NCBI RefSeq assembly: GCF_039523735.1
Contig: NZ_BAAAFW010000060.1
Coordinates: 62,001-126,000, forward strand
Direction of reading: 5' to 3'
Length of the DNA: 64,000 nucleotides
Source: Tatumella punctata
Lineage (GTDB): Bacteria > Pseudomonadota > Gammaproteobacteria > Enterobacterales > Enterobacteriaceae
Part shown: positions 9,984-17,354 of the stretch, piece by piece
How the letters are laid out: each line of letters starts with the position of its first letter
How positions within the stretch are numbered: the first letter of the stretch is position 1
Program-made: the position numbers and the translations under genes
Notes under the pieces: generated by a model
Told to the model about the DNA's origin: nothing
What the model saw: the letters and a program-made list of their open reading frames with translations, nothing else
Databases searched by the model: none

Positions 9984-10058
9984 TGGCTGGGGTGCAGGGA
10001 TTCGAACCCCGGAATGCTGGTATCAGAAACCAGTGCCTTACCGCTTGGCGACACCCCA
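9984..10058 (-). tRNA. glnX: tRNA-Gln (anticodon CTG)
   Basis: 75-nt cloverleaf with encoded CCA. The anticodon loop is TTCTGAT, so the anticodon is CUG and it reads CAG. It is the last gene of the operon and identical to the next copy. Confidence 0.95.
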
Positions 10059-10083
10059 ATTGGTGCTTTTTTAATTATAAAAT

Positions 10084-10158
10084 TGGCTGGGGTGCAGGGA
10101 TTCGAACCCCGGAATGCTGGTATCAGAAACCAGTGCCTTACCGCTTGGCGACACCCCA
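10084..10158 (-). tRNA. glnV: tRNA-Gln (anticodon CTG)
   Basis: 75 nt with encoded CCA, identical to the copy at 9984. The short spacer between them has no other gene. Confidence 0.95.
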
Positions 10159-10166
10159 ATTTTATT

Positions 10167-10243
10167 TGGTGGCTACGACGGGATTCGAACCTGTGACCCC
10201 ATCATTATGAGTGATGTGCTCTAACCAACTGAGCTACGTAGCC
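10167..10243 (-). tRNA. metU: Elongator tRNA-Met (anticodon CAT)
   Basis: 77-nt cloverleaf with CCA; the anticodon loop is CTCATAA. The body starts GGCTACG, as in E. coli elongator tRNA-Met and not initiator tRNA (CGCGGGG). Identical to the copy at 10557. Confidence 0.95.
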
Positions 10244-10261
10244 GTTTACTGCTTTTCAATG

Positions 10262-10336
10262 TGGCTGGGATACCTGGATTCGAACCAGGGAATGCCGGTA
10301 TCAAAAACCGGTGCCTTACCGCTTGGCGATATCCCA
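10262..10336 (-). tRNA. glnW: tRNA-Gln (anticodon TTG)
   Basis: 75 nt with CCA. The anticodon loop is TTTTGAT, so the anticodon is UUG and it reads CAA. Identical to the neighbouring copy. Confidence 0.95.
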
Positions 10337-10369
10337 TCTTCGAGCATGGAACTCAAATCACATCAAAAT

Positions 10370-10444
10370 TGGCTGGGATACCTGGATTCGAACCAGGGAA
10401 TGCCGGTATCAAAAACCGGTGCCTTACCGCTTGGCGATATCCCA
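10370..10444 (-). tRNA. glnU: tRNA-Gln (anticodon TTG)
   Basis: 75 nt with CCA, identical to the copy at 10262; the position matches glnU in the E. coli metT operon. Confidence 0.95.
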
Positions 10445-10465
10445 CCTGCTAAACTCTGAAGATAA

Positions 10466-10550
10466 TGGTGCGGGAGGCGAGACTTGAACTCGCACACCTT
10501 GCGGCGCCAGAACCTAAATCTGGTGCGTCTACCAATTTCGCCACTCCCGC
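10466..10550 (-). tRNA. leuW: tRNA-Leu (anticodon TAG)
   Basis: 85-nt class II tRNA with a long variable arm and encoded CCA. The anticodon loop TTTAGGT gives UAG, reading CUA/CUN. Confidence 0.95.
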
Positions 10551-10556
10551 AAAACA

Positions 10557-10633
10557 TGGTGGCTACGACGGGATTCGAACCTGTGACCCCATCATTATGA
10601 GTGATGTGCTCTAACCAACTGAGCTACGTAGCC
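10557..10633 (-). tRNA. metT: Elongator tRNA-Met (anticodon CAT)
   Basis: 77 nt with CCA, the first gene of the operon. The transcription order Met-Leu-Gln-Gln-Met-Gln-Gln is that of the E. coli metT operon. Confidence 0.95.
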
Positions 10634-10676
10634 ATACGTATGTTTTTGCGTTACCTTCATCGGCGTTGCGGGGCGC

Positions 10677-10705
10677 ATTATGCGGAGTTGACCCATGATC
10701 GTCAA
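10677..10705 (-). promoter_or_regulatory. Promoter of the metT-type tRNA operon
   Basis: On the minus strand TTGACG and CATAAT are separated by exactly 17 bases, 44 bases upstream of the first tRNA. The GC-rich stretch GCGCCCCGC after the -10 is a stringent-control-type discriminator expected for stable RNA promoters. Confidence 0.85.
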
Positions 10706-10918
10706 CAAGTTTTTTGACGTTTTTTACCTGAAAGGGTTTGTTTGAATGGTGAATAACCATAATGGTGAATTGTTGGTCGTTTTGTGCTGTTGCTTTACCC
10801 GATCCTGCGGATCAGACCGAACTGCGGGGGATATAAGGAGAAACTGACCGTGCCATCATGGCTAAGCTGCGCTCCGGTCCGCTGACGGGACTGCAGTAAA
10901 TCACCGGACGGTGCCCAT

Positions 10919-10942
10919 AAAAAAGGCCGCGAAAACGCGGCC
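10919..10942 (-). terminator. Rho-independent terminator of asnB
   Basis: On the minus strand GGCCGCG-TTTT-CGCGGCC is followed by six T residues, 23 bases after the asnB stop. Confidence 0.85.
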
Positions 10943-10964
10943 CGATAAACAGGGGAATAATAAA

Positions 10965-12629
10965 TCAGTAGGCTGACTGGTGGACGCCTACGGCACGTCC
11001 TGACGGGTCATCCATGGTTTTGAAAGCGTCGTCCCATTCAATGGCTTTCGCCGAGGAGCAGGCGACCGAAGGACCGCCAGGCACACATTCTGCGGCCGTC
11101 GCAACAGGGAACAACTCTTCAAATATCTCACGGTACAAAAAGGCTTCTTTCGACGCGGGTGTATTGTACGGGAAACGGAAGTGCGCCATCTCAAGTTGCT
11201 GATCAGTGATCTGGCTGGCCGCGACTGCTTTCAGTGTATCGATCCAGCTATAGCCGACACCATCAGAAAACTGCTCTTTCTGACGCCATGCCACGCTTTC
11301 CGGCAGATAGGAAGAGAAGCATTCACGCAGAATGTGTTTTTCCATTTTTCCGTTACTGCCACACATTTTATCTGCCGGGTTAATACGCATGGCCACATCG
11401 AGGAATTTTTTATCCAGAAAAGGCACACGGGCTTCTACTCCCCATGCGGACATGGCTTTGTTCGCTCTGGCGCAATCGTACATATGCAGTGCTGCCAGTT
11501 TACGGACGTTTTCCTCGTGGAATTCTCGGGCATCAGGCGCTTTGTGGAAATACAGATAACCACCAAACACTTCGTCCGCACCTTCACCTGACAGCACCAT
11601 TTTAATGCCCATCGCTTTGATCTTACGCGACATCAGGTACATCGGGGTGGATGCCCTGATGGTGGTAACATCGTAAGTTTCGATGTGATAAATCACATCA
11701 CGGATAGCATCCAGCCCTTCCTGCTCGGTGAAGTGAATTTCATGGTGTACAGTCCCCAGCGAATCAGCCACTTCTTTGGCTGCTTTCAGGTCCGGTGCGC
11801 CTTTCAGGCCAACGGCGAAAGAGTGCAGCTGAGGCCACCAGGCATCACTTTTATCCTGATCTTCAATACGTCTGGCCGCAAAACGCTTGGTAACAGCCGA
11901 AATAATCGACGAATCCAGGCCGCCTGATAATAAGACTCCGTAAGGTACATCTGACATCAGATGGCTTTTCACTGACTCTTCCAGCGCTTCTTTCAGTGCA
12001 GCCGCATCAGTCTTGTTATTAGCAACATTGTCATATTCCATCCAGTCACGCTGGTAGTACTGACGAATTTCTCCGTCGGTGCTGGACATATAGCTTCCCG
12101 GCGGGAATTCGCTGATAGTACGACACACCGGTACCAGTGCTTTCATCTCAGAGGCAGCAAACAGGTTACCGTGCTCATCATAACCAATATACAGCGGGAT
12201 AATCCCGATATGATCGCGGCCGATCAGCCAGCTGTTTTTTTCTTTATCGTAAAGAATGAAGGCAAACATCCCCTGTAAATCGTCGAGGAAATCGATACCT
12301 TTTTCCTGATACAGGGCCAGAATAACTTCACAGTCTGAGTCTGTCTGGAACTGATAGCGGTCACTCAGTTCTGCACGCAGTGCGCGATGGTTATAGATTT
12401 CGCCGTTGACCGCCAGAACGTGGGTACCGGCTGCGTTGTACAGTGGTTGTGCTCCGTTATTGACGTCAACAATTGATAAGCGTTCATGGGCCAGAATCGC
12501 ATTATCATCAGCATAAATACCTGACCAGTCCGGGCCACGGTGACGCATCAGACGCGAAAGTTCCAGCGCTTTTTTACGCAATTCAACGGGATCCGTTTTC
12601 AGATCCAGAACCCCAAAAATCGAACACAT
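10965..12629 (-). CDS. asnB: Asparagine synthetase B (glutamine-hydrolysing)
   Basis: Makes asparagine from aspartate, ATP and glutamine. The N-terminal Ntn amidotransferase domain has the nucleophile Cys2 (MCSIFGVL), with MRHRGPDWSG and NGEIYNH following. The C-terminal synthetase domain has the ATP pyrophosphatase loop LLSGGLDSS and LSGEGADE. At 554 residues it matches E. coli exactly. AGGAG lies 7 bases upstream of the ATG. It has its own 350-bp upstream region and terminator, so it is separate from nagD. Confidence 0.97.
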   Translation of the reverse strand: MCSIFGVLDLKTDPVELRKKALELSRLMRHRGPDWSGIYADDNAILAHERLSIVDVNNGAQPLYNAAGTHVLAVNGEIYNHRALRAELSDRYQFQTDSDCEVILALYQEKGIDFLDDLQGMFAFILYDKEKNSWLIGRDHIGIIPLYIGYDEHGNLFAASEMKALVPVCRTISEFPPGSYMSSTDGEIRQYYQRDWMEYDNVANNKTDAAALKEALEESVKSHLMSDVPYGVLLSGGLDSSIISAVTKRFAARRIEDQDKSDAWWPQLHSFAVGLKGAPDLKAAKEVADSLGTVHHEIHFTEQEGLDAIRDVIYHIETYDVTTIRASTPMYLMSRKIKAMGIKMVLSGEGADEVFGGYLYFHKAPDAREFHEENVRKLAALHMYDCARANKAMSAWGVEARVPFLDKKFLDVAMRINPADKMCGSNGKMEKHILRECFSSYLPESVAWRQKEQFSDGVGYSWIDTLKAVAASQITDQQLEMAHFRFPYNTPASKEAFLYREIFEELFPVATAAECVPGGPSVACSSAKAIEWDDAFKTMDDPSGRAVGVHQSAY

Positions 12630-12980
12630 AAGCTACTCCTGAGTGCATAGACGGTAATATTGTCAGAATAAATAATAGTGATTAACAGCTGCCTGTCCGG
12701 GCGCGATATATAAGAAAATGCGCTATTACACCGGAGGTTGGCAAGTCATTTAATTCTGAAATTGGAAATAGTGGTTTGCAGGGCTGTAATATTAAAAAAT
12801 ATTCAGTTTTTGTGGGTGTTTTTTGAATTTAATTTAAAGAAACTGCCTTTCCGTCTGTTTTTTATACTCTGCTCGCCCGACAAGGAATGAGCGGGTTCGG
12901 GTATATTAATCGTGCCGGAAGCGGATACCCTGAAGATATCTTTAACCGGCACCGGGTGTGTTATCAGAAAATACTCTGGT
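12630..12980. other. Gap between asnB and nagD
   Basis: About 350 bases without a gene. It must contain the asnB promoter, though no convincing -35/-10 pair stood out. An AT-rich block (about 12740-12840) and an inverted repeat GTGCCGG/CCGGCAC (12912-12918 and 12946-12952, 27-base spacer) downstream of nagD are visible. No T-run follows the repeat. Confidence 0.5.
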
Positions 12981-13733
12981 TCAGAACAGGTCTATATCAG
13001 CGACTGATGGATAAATCCAGTCCGGCCTGAAGGGTAACTGACTGACATCTTCCGCCTGTGATACACCCGATAACACCAGAACCGTTTTTAAACCGGCCTG
13101 GAATCCGGCCAGAATATCGGTTCGCAGATTATCGCCGATAATCACCGTGTCTTCGGAATGGGCATGCATTTTGTTAAGAGCTGCCCGCATAATATAGGGG
13201 CTGGGTTTACCGACCACGAACGGACTACGCCCTGAAATTCGCTCAATACCGGCACATAACGCACCGCACGCCGGGACAAAACCACGCCCGTGAGAGTCAG
13301 GGTTGGTCGCAATAAAGCGTGCACCGTTGACGATAAAGAATGCCGCTTTATGCATCATTTCCCAGTTAAAAGACCGGGTCTCTCCGACAATCACAAAGTC
13401 GGGGTTGATATCAGTAATCGTAAATCCGGCTTTGTACAATTCATGAATAAGTGCGCCTTCGCCAATGACATAGGCTTTTTTCCCTTCCTGGCGGCGTAAA
13501 AAATCTGCGGTGGCCATGGCCGAGGTATAGAAAGCAGATTCGGGCAGGGTAATACCAGCAGAAGAGAAACGGTTAGCAAGATCCTGCTCTGTCTGTGACG
13601 GATAATTGGTCAGTACCACCAGCGGAATTTCTTTTTCCAGTAAACCGTGCAGAAATTCTTTAGCACCCTCAACGGCCGTATTATCATGCATTAAAACGCC
13701 GTCAATATCGCAAATCACATTCTTAATCGTCAT
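12981..13733 (-). CDS. umpH: UMP phosphatase / HAD-family nucleotidase NagD
   Basis: HAD-superfamily (NagD subfamily) nucleotide monophosphatase, in E. coli preferring UMP. The DxD catalytic motif is CDIDGVLMHDN at the N-terminus, motif II VVLTNYPS, and motif IV GDNLRTDILAG near the C-terminus. At 250 residues it equals E. coli. It is the last gene of the nagBACD operon, 38 bases after nagC. Its link to amino-sugar metabolism is positional only. Confidence 0.96.
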   Translation of the reverse strand: MTIKNVICDIDGVLMHDNTAVEGAKEFLHGLLEKEIPLVVLTNYPSQTEQDLANRFSSAGITLPESAFYTSAMATADFLRRQEGKKAYVIGEGALIHELYKAGFTITDINPDFVIVGETRSFNWEMMHKAAFFIVNGARFIATNPDSHGRGFVPACGALCAGIERISGRSPFVVGKPSPYIMRAALNKMHAHSEDTVIIGDNLRTDILAGFQAGLKTVLVLSGVSQAEDVSQLPFRPDWIYPSVADIDLF

Positions 13734-13771
13734 TCATTACCATCCGCAAGTAGAGTTGCAAAATTACGTTA

Positions 13772-14992
13772 TTATTCTTCCAGTAAATGCTGCAGCAGGA
13801 TGCCGTTCAGCATCGCACGTTTGGCCAGCGCGAAAGCACCAATAGCAGAGCGGTTATCCAGTTGTGAACGTACCACCGGCAGGTTCTGACGAAAATCATT
13901 CAGTGCCTGATTATCAATACAGCTGCGGATCACCGGGAAGAGTATCTCTTCTGCGGCGGTGATCTCTCCTGCCAGTACAACTTTTTGTGGGTTAAACAGA
14001 TTAATGGCCATCGCCAGCGCTTTACCCAGATGGATGCCCACGTCGGTGATCAGCGCCCGGGCCATGGTATCACCCTCACAGGCGGCCCGGCAGATATCGG
14101 CGATGCCGGTGGCTGACGGGTGCAGCGTACCGGGATAGCCTTCTGCTATTAGTTTCTGTGCTTTTTCTGTAATTGCATTGTTCGAGGCAATCGTTTCCAG
14201 ACAGCCAAAGTTACCGCAGTAACAACGCTCACCTAAAGGATCAACCTGTATATGGCCAATTTCCCCGACGTTTCCATTACTGCCGAGAAAAATATTACCG
14301 TTCACAATAATTCCGGCACCGGTTCCACGGTGAATACGCACCAGTAAGGAATCTGCGCAATCACGGGTAGCGCCAAAATAGTGTTCGGCCAGGGCCAGGC
14401 TGCGAATATCGTGGCCGACGAAGCTGGCAATATTAAAACGGGCGGTCAGATTTTTCACCAGTGGCCAGTGAGTTTTACCAATATGTGGCATAAAGCGCAC
14501 TACACCGCGTTCCGGATCGACCAGGCCCGGCAAAATAACGGCGATGGCAATGATTTCTTTCAGTACCCTGTGCTGTTGCTGCATAAAGCTATCGATAGCT
14601 GAAAATAATGCAGCTTCGACGGCATCCTGTTCGCTGTATGGAACAGGGTAGTGTTGTTCGGCCAGTAATTCGCCACCTAAGTCAAACAGTGCCAGGGTAG
14701 CATCCTGGCGGCCCAGACGTACTGCAATGGTATGGAAACCGTGGTTTTCGGTCACAATAGAAATTGCCCGTCGTCCGCCGGTGGATGCCTGCTGCTCGAC
14801 TTCTTTAATCAGTCCGCGCTCAATCAGCTGGCGGGTAATTTTGGTAACGCTGGCGGGGGCAAGCTGGCTGATTTCTGCAATCTGTATCCGGGATATAGGT
14901 CCCTCCTGATCAATCAGGCGATATACTGCTGCGCTGTTTAATTGCTTAACAAGATCAATATTACCAATTTGCGTCTGTCTGCCAGTGCCCAT
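13772..14992 (-). CDS. nagC: N-acetylglucosamine repressor NagC
   Basis: ROK-family transcription factor repressing nag and chitin genes until it binds GlcNAc-6-P. An N-terminal winged helix-turn-helix (about residues 15-75) precedes the ROK domain, with the GTGAG loop and the zinc site CYCGNFGCLE. The open frame reaches 15025, but starting at MGTGRQTQIGN (ATG ending at 14992) gives 406 residues, as in E. coli, 7 bases after nagA. The dyads in the nagB-nagE gap and upstream of chiP are its probable targets. Confidence 0.96.
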   Translation of the reverse strand: MGTGRQTQIGNIDLVKQLNSAAVYRLIDQEGPISRIQIAEISQLAPASVTKITRQLIERGLIKEVEQQASTGGRRAISIVTENHGFHTIAVRLGRQDATLALFDLGGELLAEQHYPVPYSEQDAVEAALFSAIDSFMQQQHRVLKEIIAIAVILPGLVDPERGVVRFMPHIGKTHWPLVKNLTARFNIASFVGHDIRSLALAEHYFGATRDCADSLLVRIHRGTGAGIIVNGNIFLGSNGNVGEIGHIQVDPLGERCYCGNFGCLETIASNNAITEKAQKLIAEGYPGTLHPSATGIADICRAACEGDTMARALITDVGIHLGKALAMAINLFNPQKVVLAGEITAAEEILFPVIRSCIDNQALNDFRQNLPVVRSQLDNRSAIGAFALAKRAMLNGILLQHLLEE

Positions 14993-14999
14993 TAAATAC

Positions 15000-16148
15000 T
15001 TACCTGCTGAAAACCACGTCACCATTAACGATAGTTTTTAATATTGTAAAGTCACGAGAAAAAACAGTCAGGTTGGCTACTTTGCCTTGCTGAATCGACC
15101 CCAGCTGTTCCTCTGCGCCCATAGCCCTGGCCGGATAGAGAGTTGCCATGCGCAGGGTTTCCTCCAGAGAGAATCCTGCATGTTCAACACAATTACGCAC
15201 GGCTTCAATCATGGTCAGTGAAGAACCACTTAGCGTACCCTGCTCATCCACACACAAGCCGTTGCGATAGTATATTGTTTTACCGGCAAAAATGAACTGT
15301 TCAATATCGGCCCCGGCCGGGGCAGTGGCATCGGTGACCAGCATCAGCTTGTCACCTTTGATGGCTTTGGCATTACGAATATTGGCATAATGAACATGCA
15401 GGCCATCCGCGATAACACCACAGTAGACCTGCGGGGAGTCAAAGATCGCCCCTGTTAATCCCGGTTCACGGCCGGCGGCTGCGGTCATCGCATTATACAG
15501 GTGAGTCGCGCTGGTAATGCCGGCATCGAAGCCCTCGATGGCCCTGGCATAAGTGGCATTAGAATGGCCCGCTGAAACGATAATACCTGCTTTACGTAAG
15601 GCGCGGATGTCTTCTGCGCTCACATTTTCCGGTGCCAGAGTGATCTGACTAACGGCATCAGCATTATCACAAAGAAATTTTAATAATTCTGCAGTTACGG
15701 GGCGGATTAAGTCCGGATTGTGGGTCCCTTTTTTAATTTTATTCAACCAGGGGCCTTCAATATGCAGCCCCAGCGCCTGGTGTTTATGTTGCGTCAGCCA
15801 TTGCTGCATGGTCTTAACAGCTTTAATGATCATCTCGTCGGTACTGGTTATCAGAGTCGGCAGAAAACTGGTGCAGCCGGATTTTTCGTTGGCCCGTTGC
15901 ATGATCGCCAGTGTGTCGATACTCAGAGCGGATAACTCATCGTTAAACTGTACACCGCCACAGCCATTCAATTGCAGGTCAATAAAGCCGGGAGAGATGA
16001 TTGCCCCTGACACGTCATGGCGGGGGGTATTTTCCGGTAACTGACGGGCAGGGCAGAGTTGTGCAATCCGTCCGTCTTTGATCAGAACCGCATGACCATC
16101 AAGTACCTGATATCCCGTATAAATCTGGCCATTCACTAAAGCGTACAT
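15000..16148 (-). CDS. nagA: N-acetylglucosamine-6-phosphate deacetylase
   Basis: Amidohydrolase converting GlcNAc-6-P to glucosamine-6-P plus acetate. Metal and catalytic residues are visible in SAGHSNATY, THLYNAMTA and LVTDATAPAG (the catalytic Asp). At 382 residues it matches E. coli. It lies between nagB and nagC in the operon and generates the NagB substrate while draining the NagC inducer. Confidence 0.97.
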   Translation of the reverse strand: MYALVNGQIYTGYQVLDGHAVLIKDGRIAQLCPARQLPENTPRHDVSGAIISPGFIDLQLNGCGGVQFNDELSALSIDTLAIMQRANEKSGCTSFLPTLITSTDEMIIKAVKTMQQWLTQHKHQALGLHIEGPWLNKIKKGTHNPDLIRPVTAELLKFLCDNADAVSQITLAPENVSAEDIRALRKAGIIVSAGHSNATYARAIEGFDAGITSATHLYNAMTAAAGREPGLTGAIFDSPQVYCGVIADGLHVHYANIRNAKAIKGDKLMLVTDATAPAGADIEQFIFAGKTIYYRNGLCVDEQGTLSGSSLTMIEAVRNCVEHAGFSLEETLRMATLYPARAMGAEEQLGSIQQGKVANLTVFSRDFTILKTIVNGDVVFSR

Positions 16149-16222
16149 TTGAGGTTCTCCGTCAGATAATAAAGCGGCCCGTCACACCGGGCGGGGATCC
16201 GTTATCTGCATTACTTGCTGAG

Positions 16223-17023
16223 TTAAATATCTTTTATATTATCAGCTTCCATTTCACGGAAGTACTTTACGGTTTTTACTTTCAGTTCACCGGTGGCAGG
16301 TTCGTCACAGACGATAATGGATTTAGCGTGTAATTGCAGGCAACTGATGGTCCAGAGGTGATTAACATTGCCTTCCACTGCAGCCTGCAGTGCCAGTGAC
16401 TTTACCTGTCCGTTCACCAGAATCATGATTTCTTCAGCATCCAGCAGTGTTCCGACACCAACGGTCAGCGCATGTTTTGGCACCTGACTGACATCACCGC
16501 CAAAAAAACGTGAATTAGCAAGACGGGTTTCCTGAGTCAGGGTTTTAATACGTGTCCGGGATGCCAGTGAGGATGCCGGTTCATTAAAAGCGATATGGCC
16601 GTCATTACCCACACCGCCCATAAACAGGTGAACTTTACCGTACTGGCGGATTTTATTTTCATAGCGCTGACATTCGGCATCAACATCACTGGCATTACCG
16701 TCCAGCAGATTAATGTTGTCGGCCGGAATATCAATATGGTCAAAGAAATTCCGGTGCATAAACGTATGATAGCTTTCCGGATGCTGTCTGGGTAAACCGA
16801 CATATTCGTCCATATTAAAGGTCACAACGTGCTTAAAGCTGACCTCACCATTTTGGTGCATCCGGATCAAATGCTGGTAGGTTTGCCGGGGCGTGCTTCC
16901 GGTGGGTAAGCCGAGAATAAAAGGACGGTCGGCATTCGGAGCGAAGGCATTAATGCGTTGGGTGATATGCCTGGCTGCCCAGCATGCAACTTCGGCTGAG
17001 GTTTCCAGCGGGATGAGTCTCAT
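16223..17023 (-). CDS. nagB: Glucosamine-6-phosphate deaminase
   Basis: Isomerising deaminase giving fructose-6-P and ammonia, feeding glycolysis. Active-site residues are visible: Asp72 in FNMDEYVGL, and Asp141, His143 and Glu148 in GVGNDGHIAFNEP. At 266 residues it is identical in length to E. coli. GAGG precedes the ATG. First gene of nagBACD, divergent from nagE across a shared regulatory region. Confidence 0.97.
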   Translation of the reverse strand: MRLIPLETSAEVACWAARHITQRINAFAPNADRPFILGLPTGSTPRQTYQHLIRMHQNGEVSFKHVVTFNMDEYVGLPRQHPESYHTFMHRNFFDHIDIPADNINLLDGNASDVDAECQRYENKIRQYGKVHLFMGGVGNDGHIAFNEPASSLASRTRIKTLTQETRLANSRFFGGDVSQVPKHALTVGVGTLLDAEEIMILVNGQVKSLALQAAVEGNVNHLWTISCLQLHAKSIIVCDEPATGELKVKTVKYFREMEADNIKDI

Positions 17024-17126
17024 ACATTACCTCAATTCAGTAAACAAATCAGTTAACGGTGAGAGAGTGCCGGTTGTTGCGGATTAAGGGCCGACACAAT
17101 AACACTCTGGCAGGGATGCTGTATCG

Positions 17127-17147
17127 ATAATTAAAATCATAAAATAA
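17127..17147. promoter_or_regulatory. Possible NagC operator on the nagB side
   Basis: ATAATT-8 bases-AAAATAA is an imperfect AT-rich dyad. Its centre is 94 bp from the stronger dyad at 17221. The spacing and position suit the looped NagC repression known for E. coli nagB/nagE, but sequence similarity alone is weak. Confidence 0.35.
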
Positions 17148-17192
17148 GTAATGAGTTATTACCAGTGGCATCTATCTTGCAATGTAATTTTT

Positions 17193-17208
17193 GTTGATTT
17201 TAATCACG
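17193..17208. promoter_or_regulatory. Possible CRP site in the nagB-nagE region
   Basis: GTTGA-N6-TCACG matches 7 of 10 conserved positions of TGTGA-N6-TCACA. It lies between the two putative NagC boxes, where CRP acts in E. coli. Confidence 0.35.
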
Positions 17209-17220
17209 ATAAAACGGGAA

Positions 17221-17241
17221 TTAATTTGCGAAGCGAATTAA
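17221..17241. promoter_or_regulatory. Probable NagC operator on the nagE side
   Basis: TTAATTTGC-GAA-GCGAATTAA is a 9+3+9 dyad with a single mismatch. The AT-rich outer arms and GC-containing centre resemble NagC/Mlc operators. It lies 114 bp upstream of the nagE start. Confidence 0.5.
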
Positions 17242-17354
17242 AAACTACATACACTCAATCGCAGAGAGTTTTGGTGCTGGCACTGTCTGAATGACTTACG
17301 ATGTAAGGTTCGGCAGGCATAGGCGTTGAACAGCCTGTTTCAGAGGGGAGATTA

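Larger units (their letters stand above)
10634..10964. other. Gap between the tRNA operon and asnB
   Basis: This stretch of about 330 bases holds the tRNA operon promoter (10677-10705) and the asnB terminator (10919-10942). Between them is non-coding sequence with short GC-rich dyads such as GATCC-TGC-GGATC, but no supported gene. Confidence 0.6.
17024..17354. other. Divergent nagB-nagE control region
   Basis: This 331-bp gap contains two AT-rich dyads centred near 17137 and 17231 that fit NagC operators about nine helical turns apart, plus a CRP-like sequence between them. No open frame is supported. Confidence 0.6.

Noticed and set aside
9969..10557. Several 60-80 residue frames in the tRNA cluster
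   Set aside because: They are translations of tRNA genes; repeated WLGYLDSNQG- and GFEPGNAGI-like peptides are the well-known artefact of this operon.
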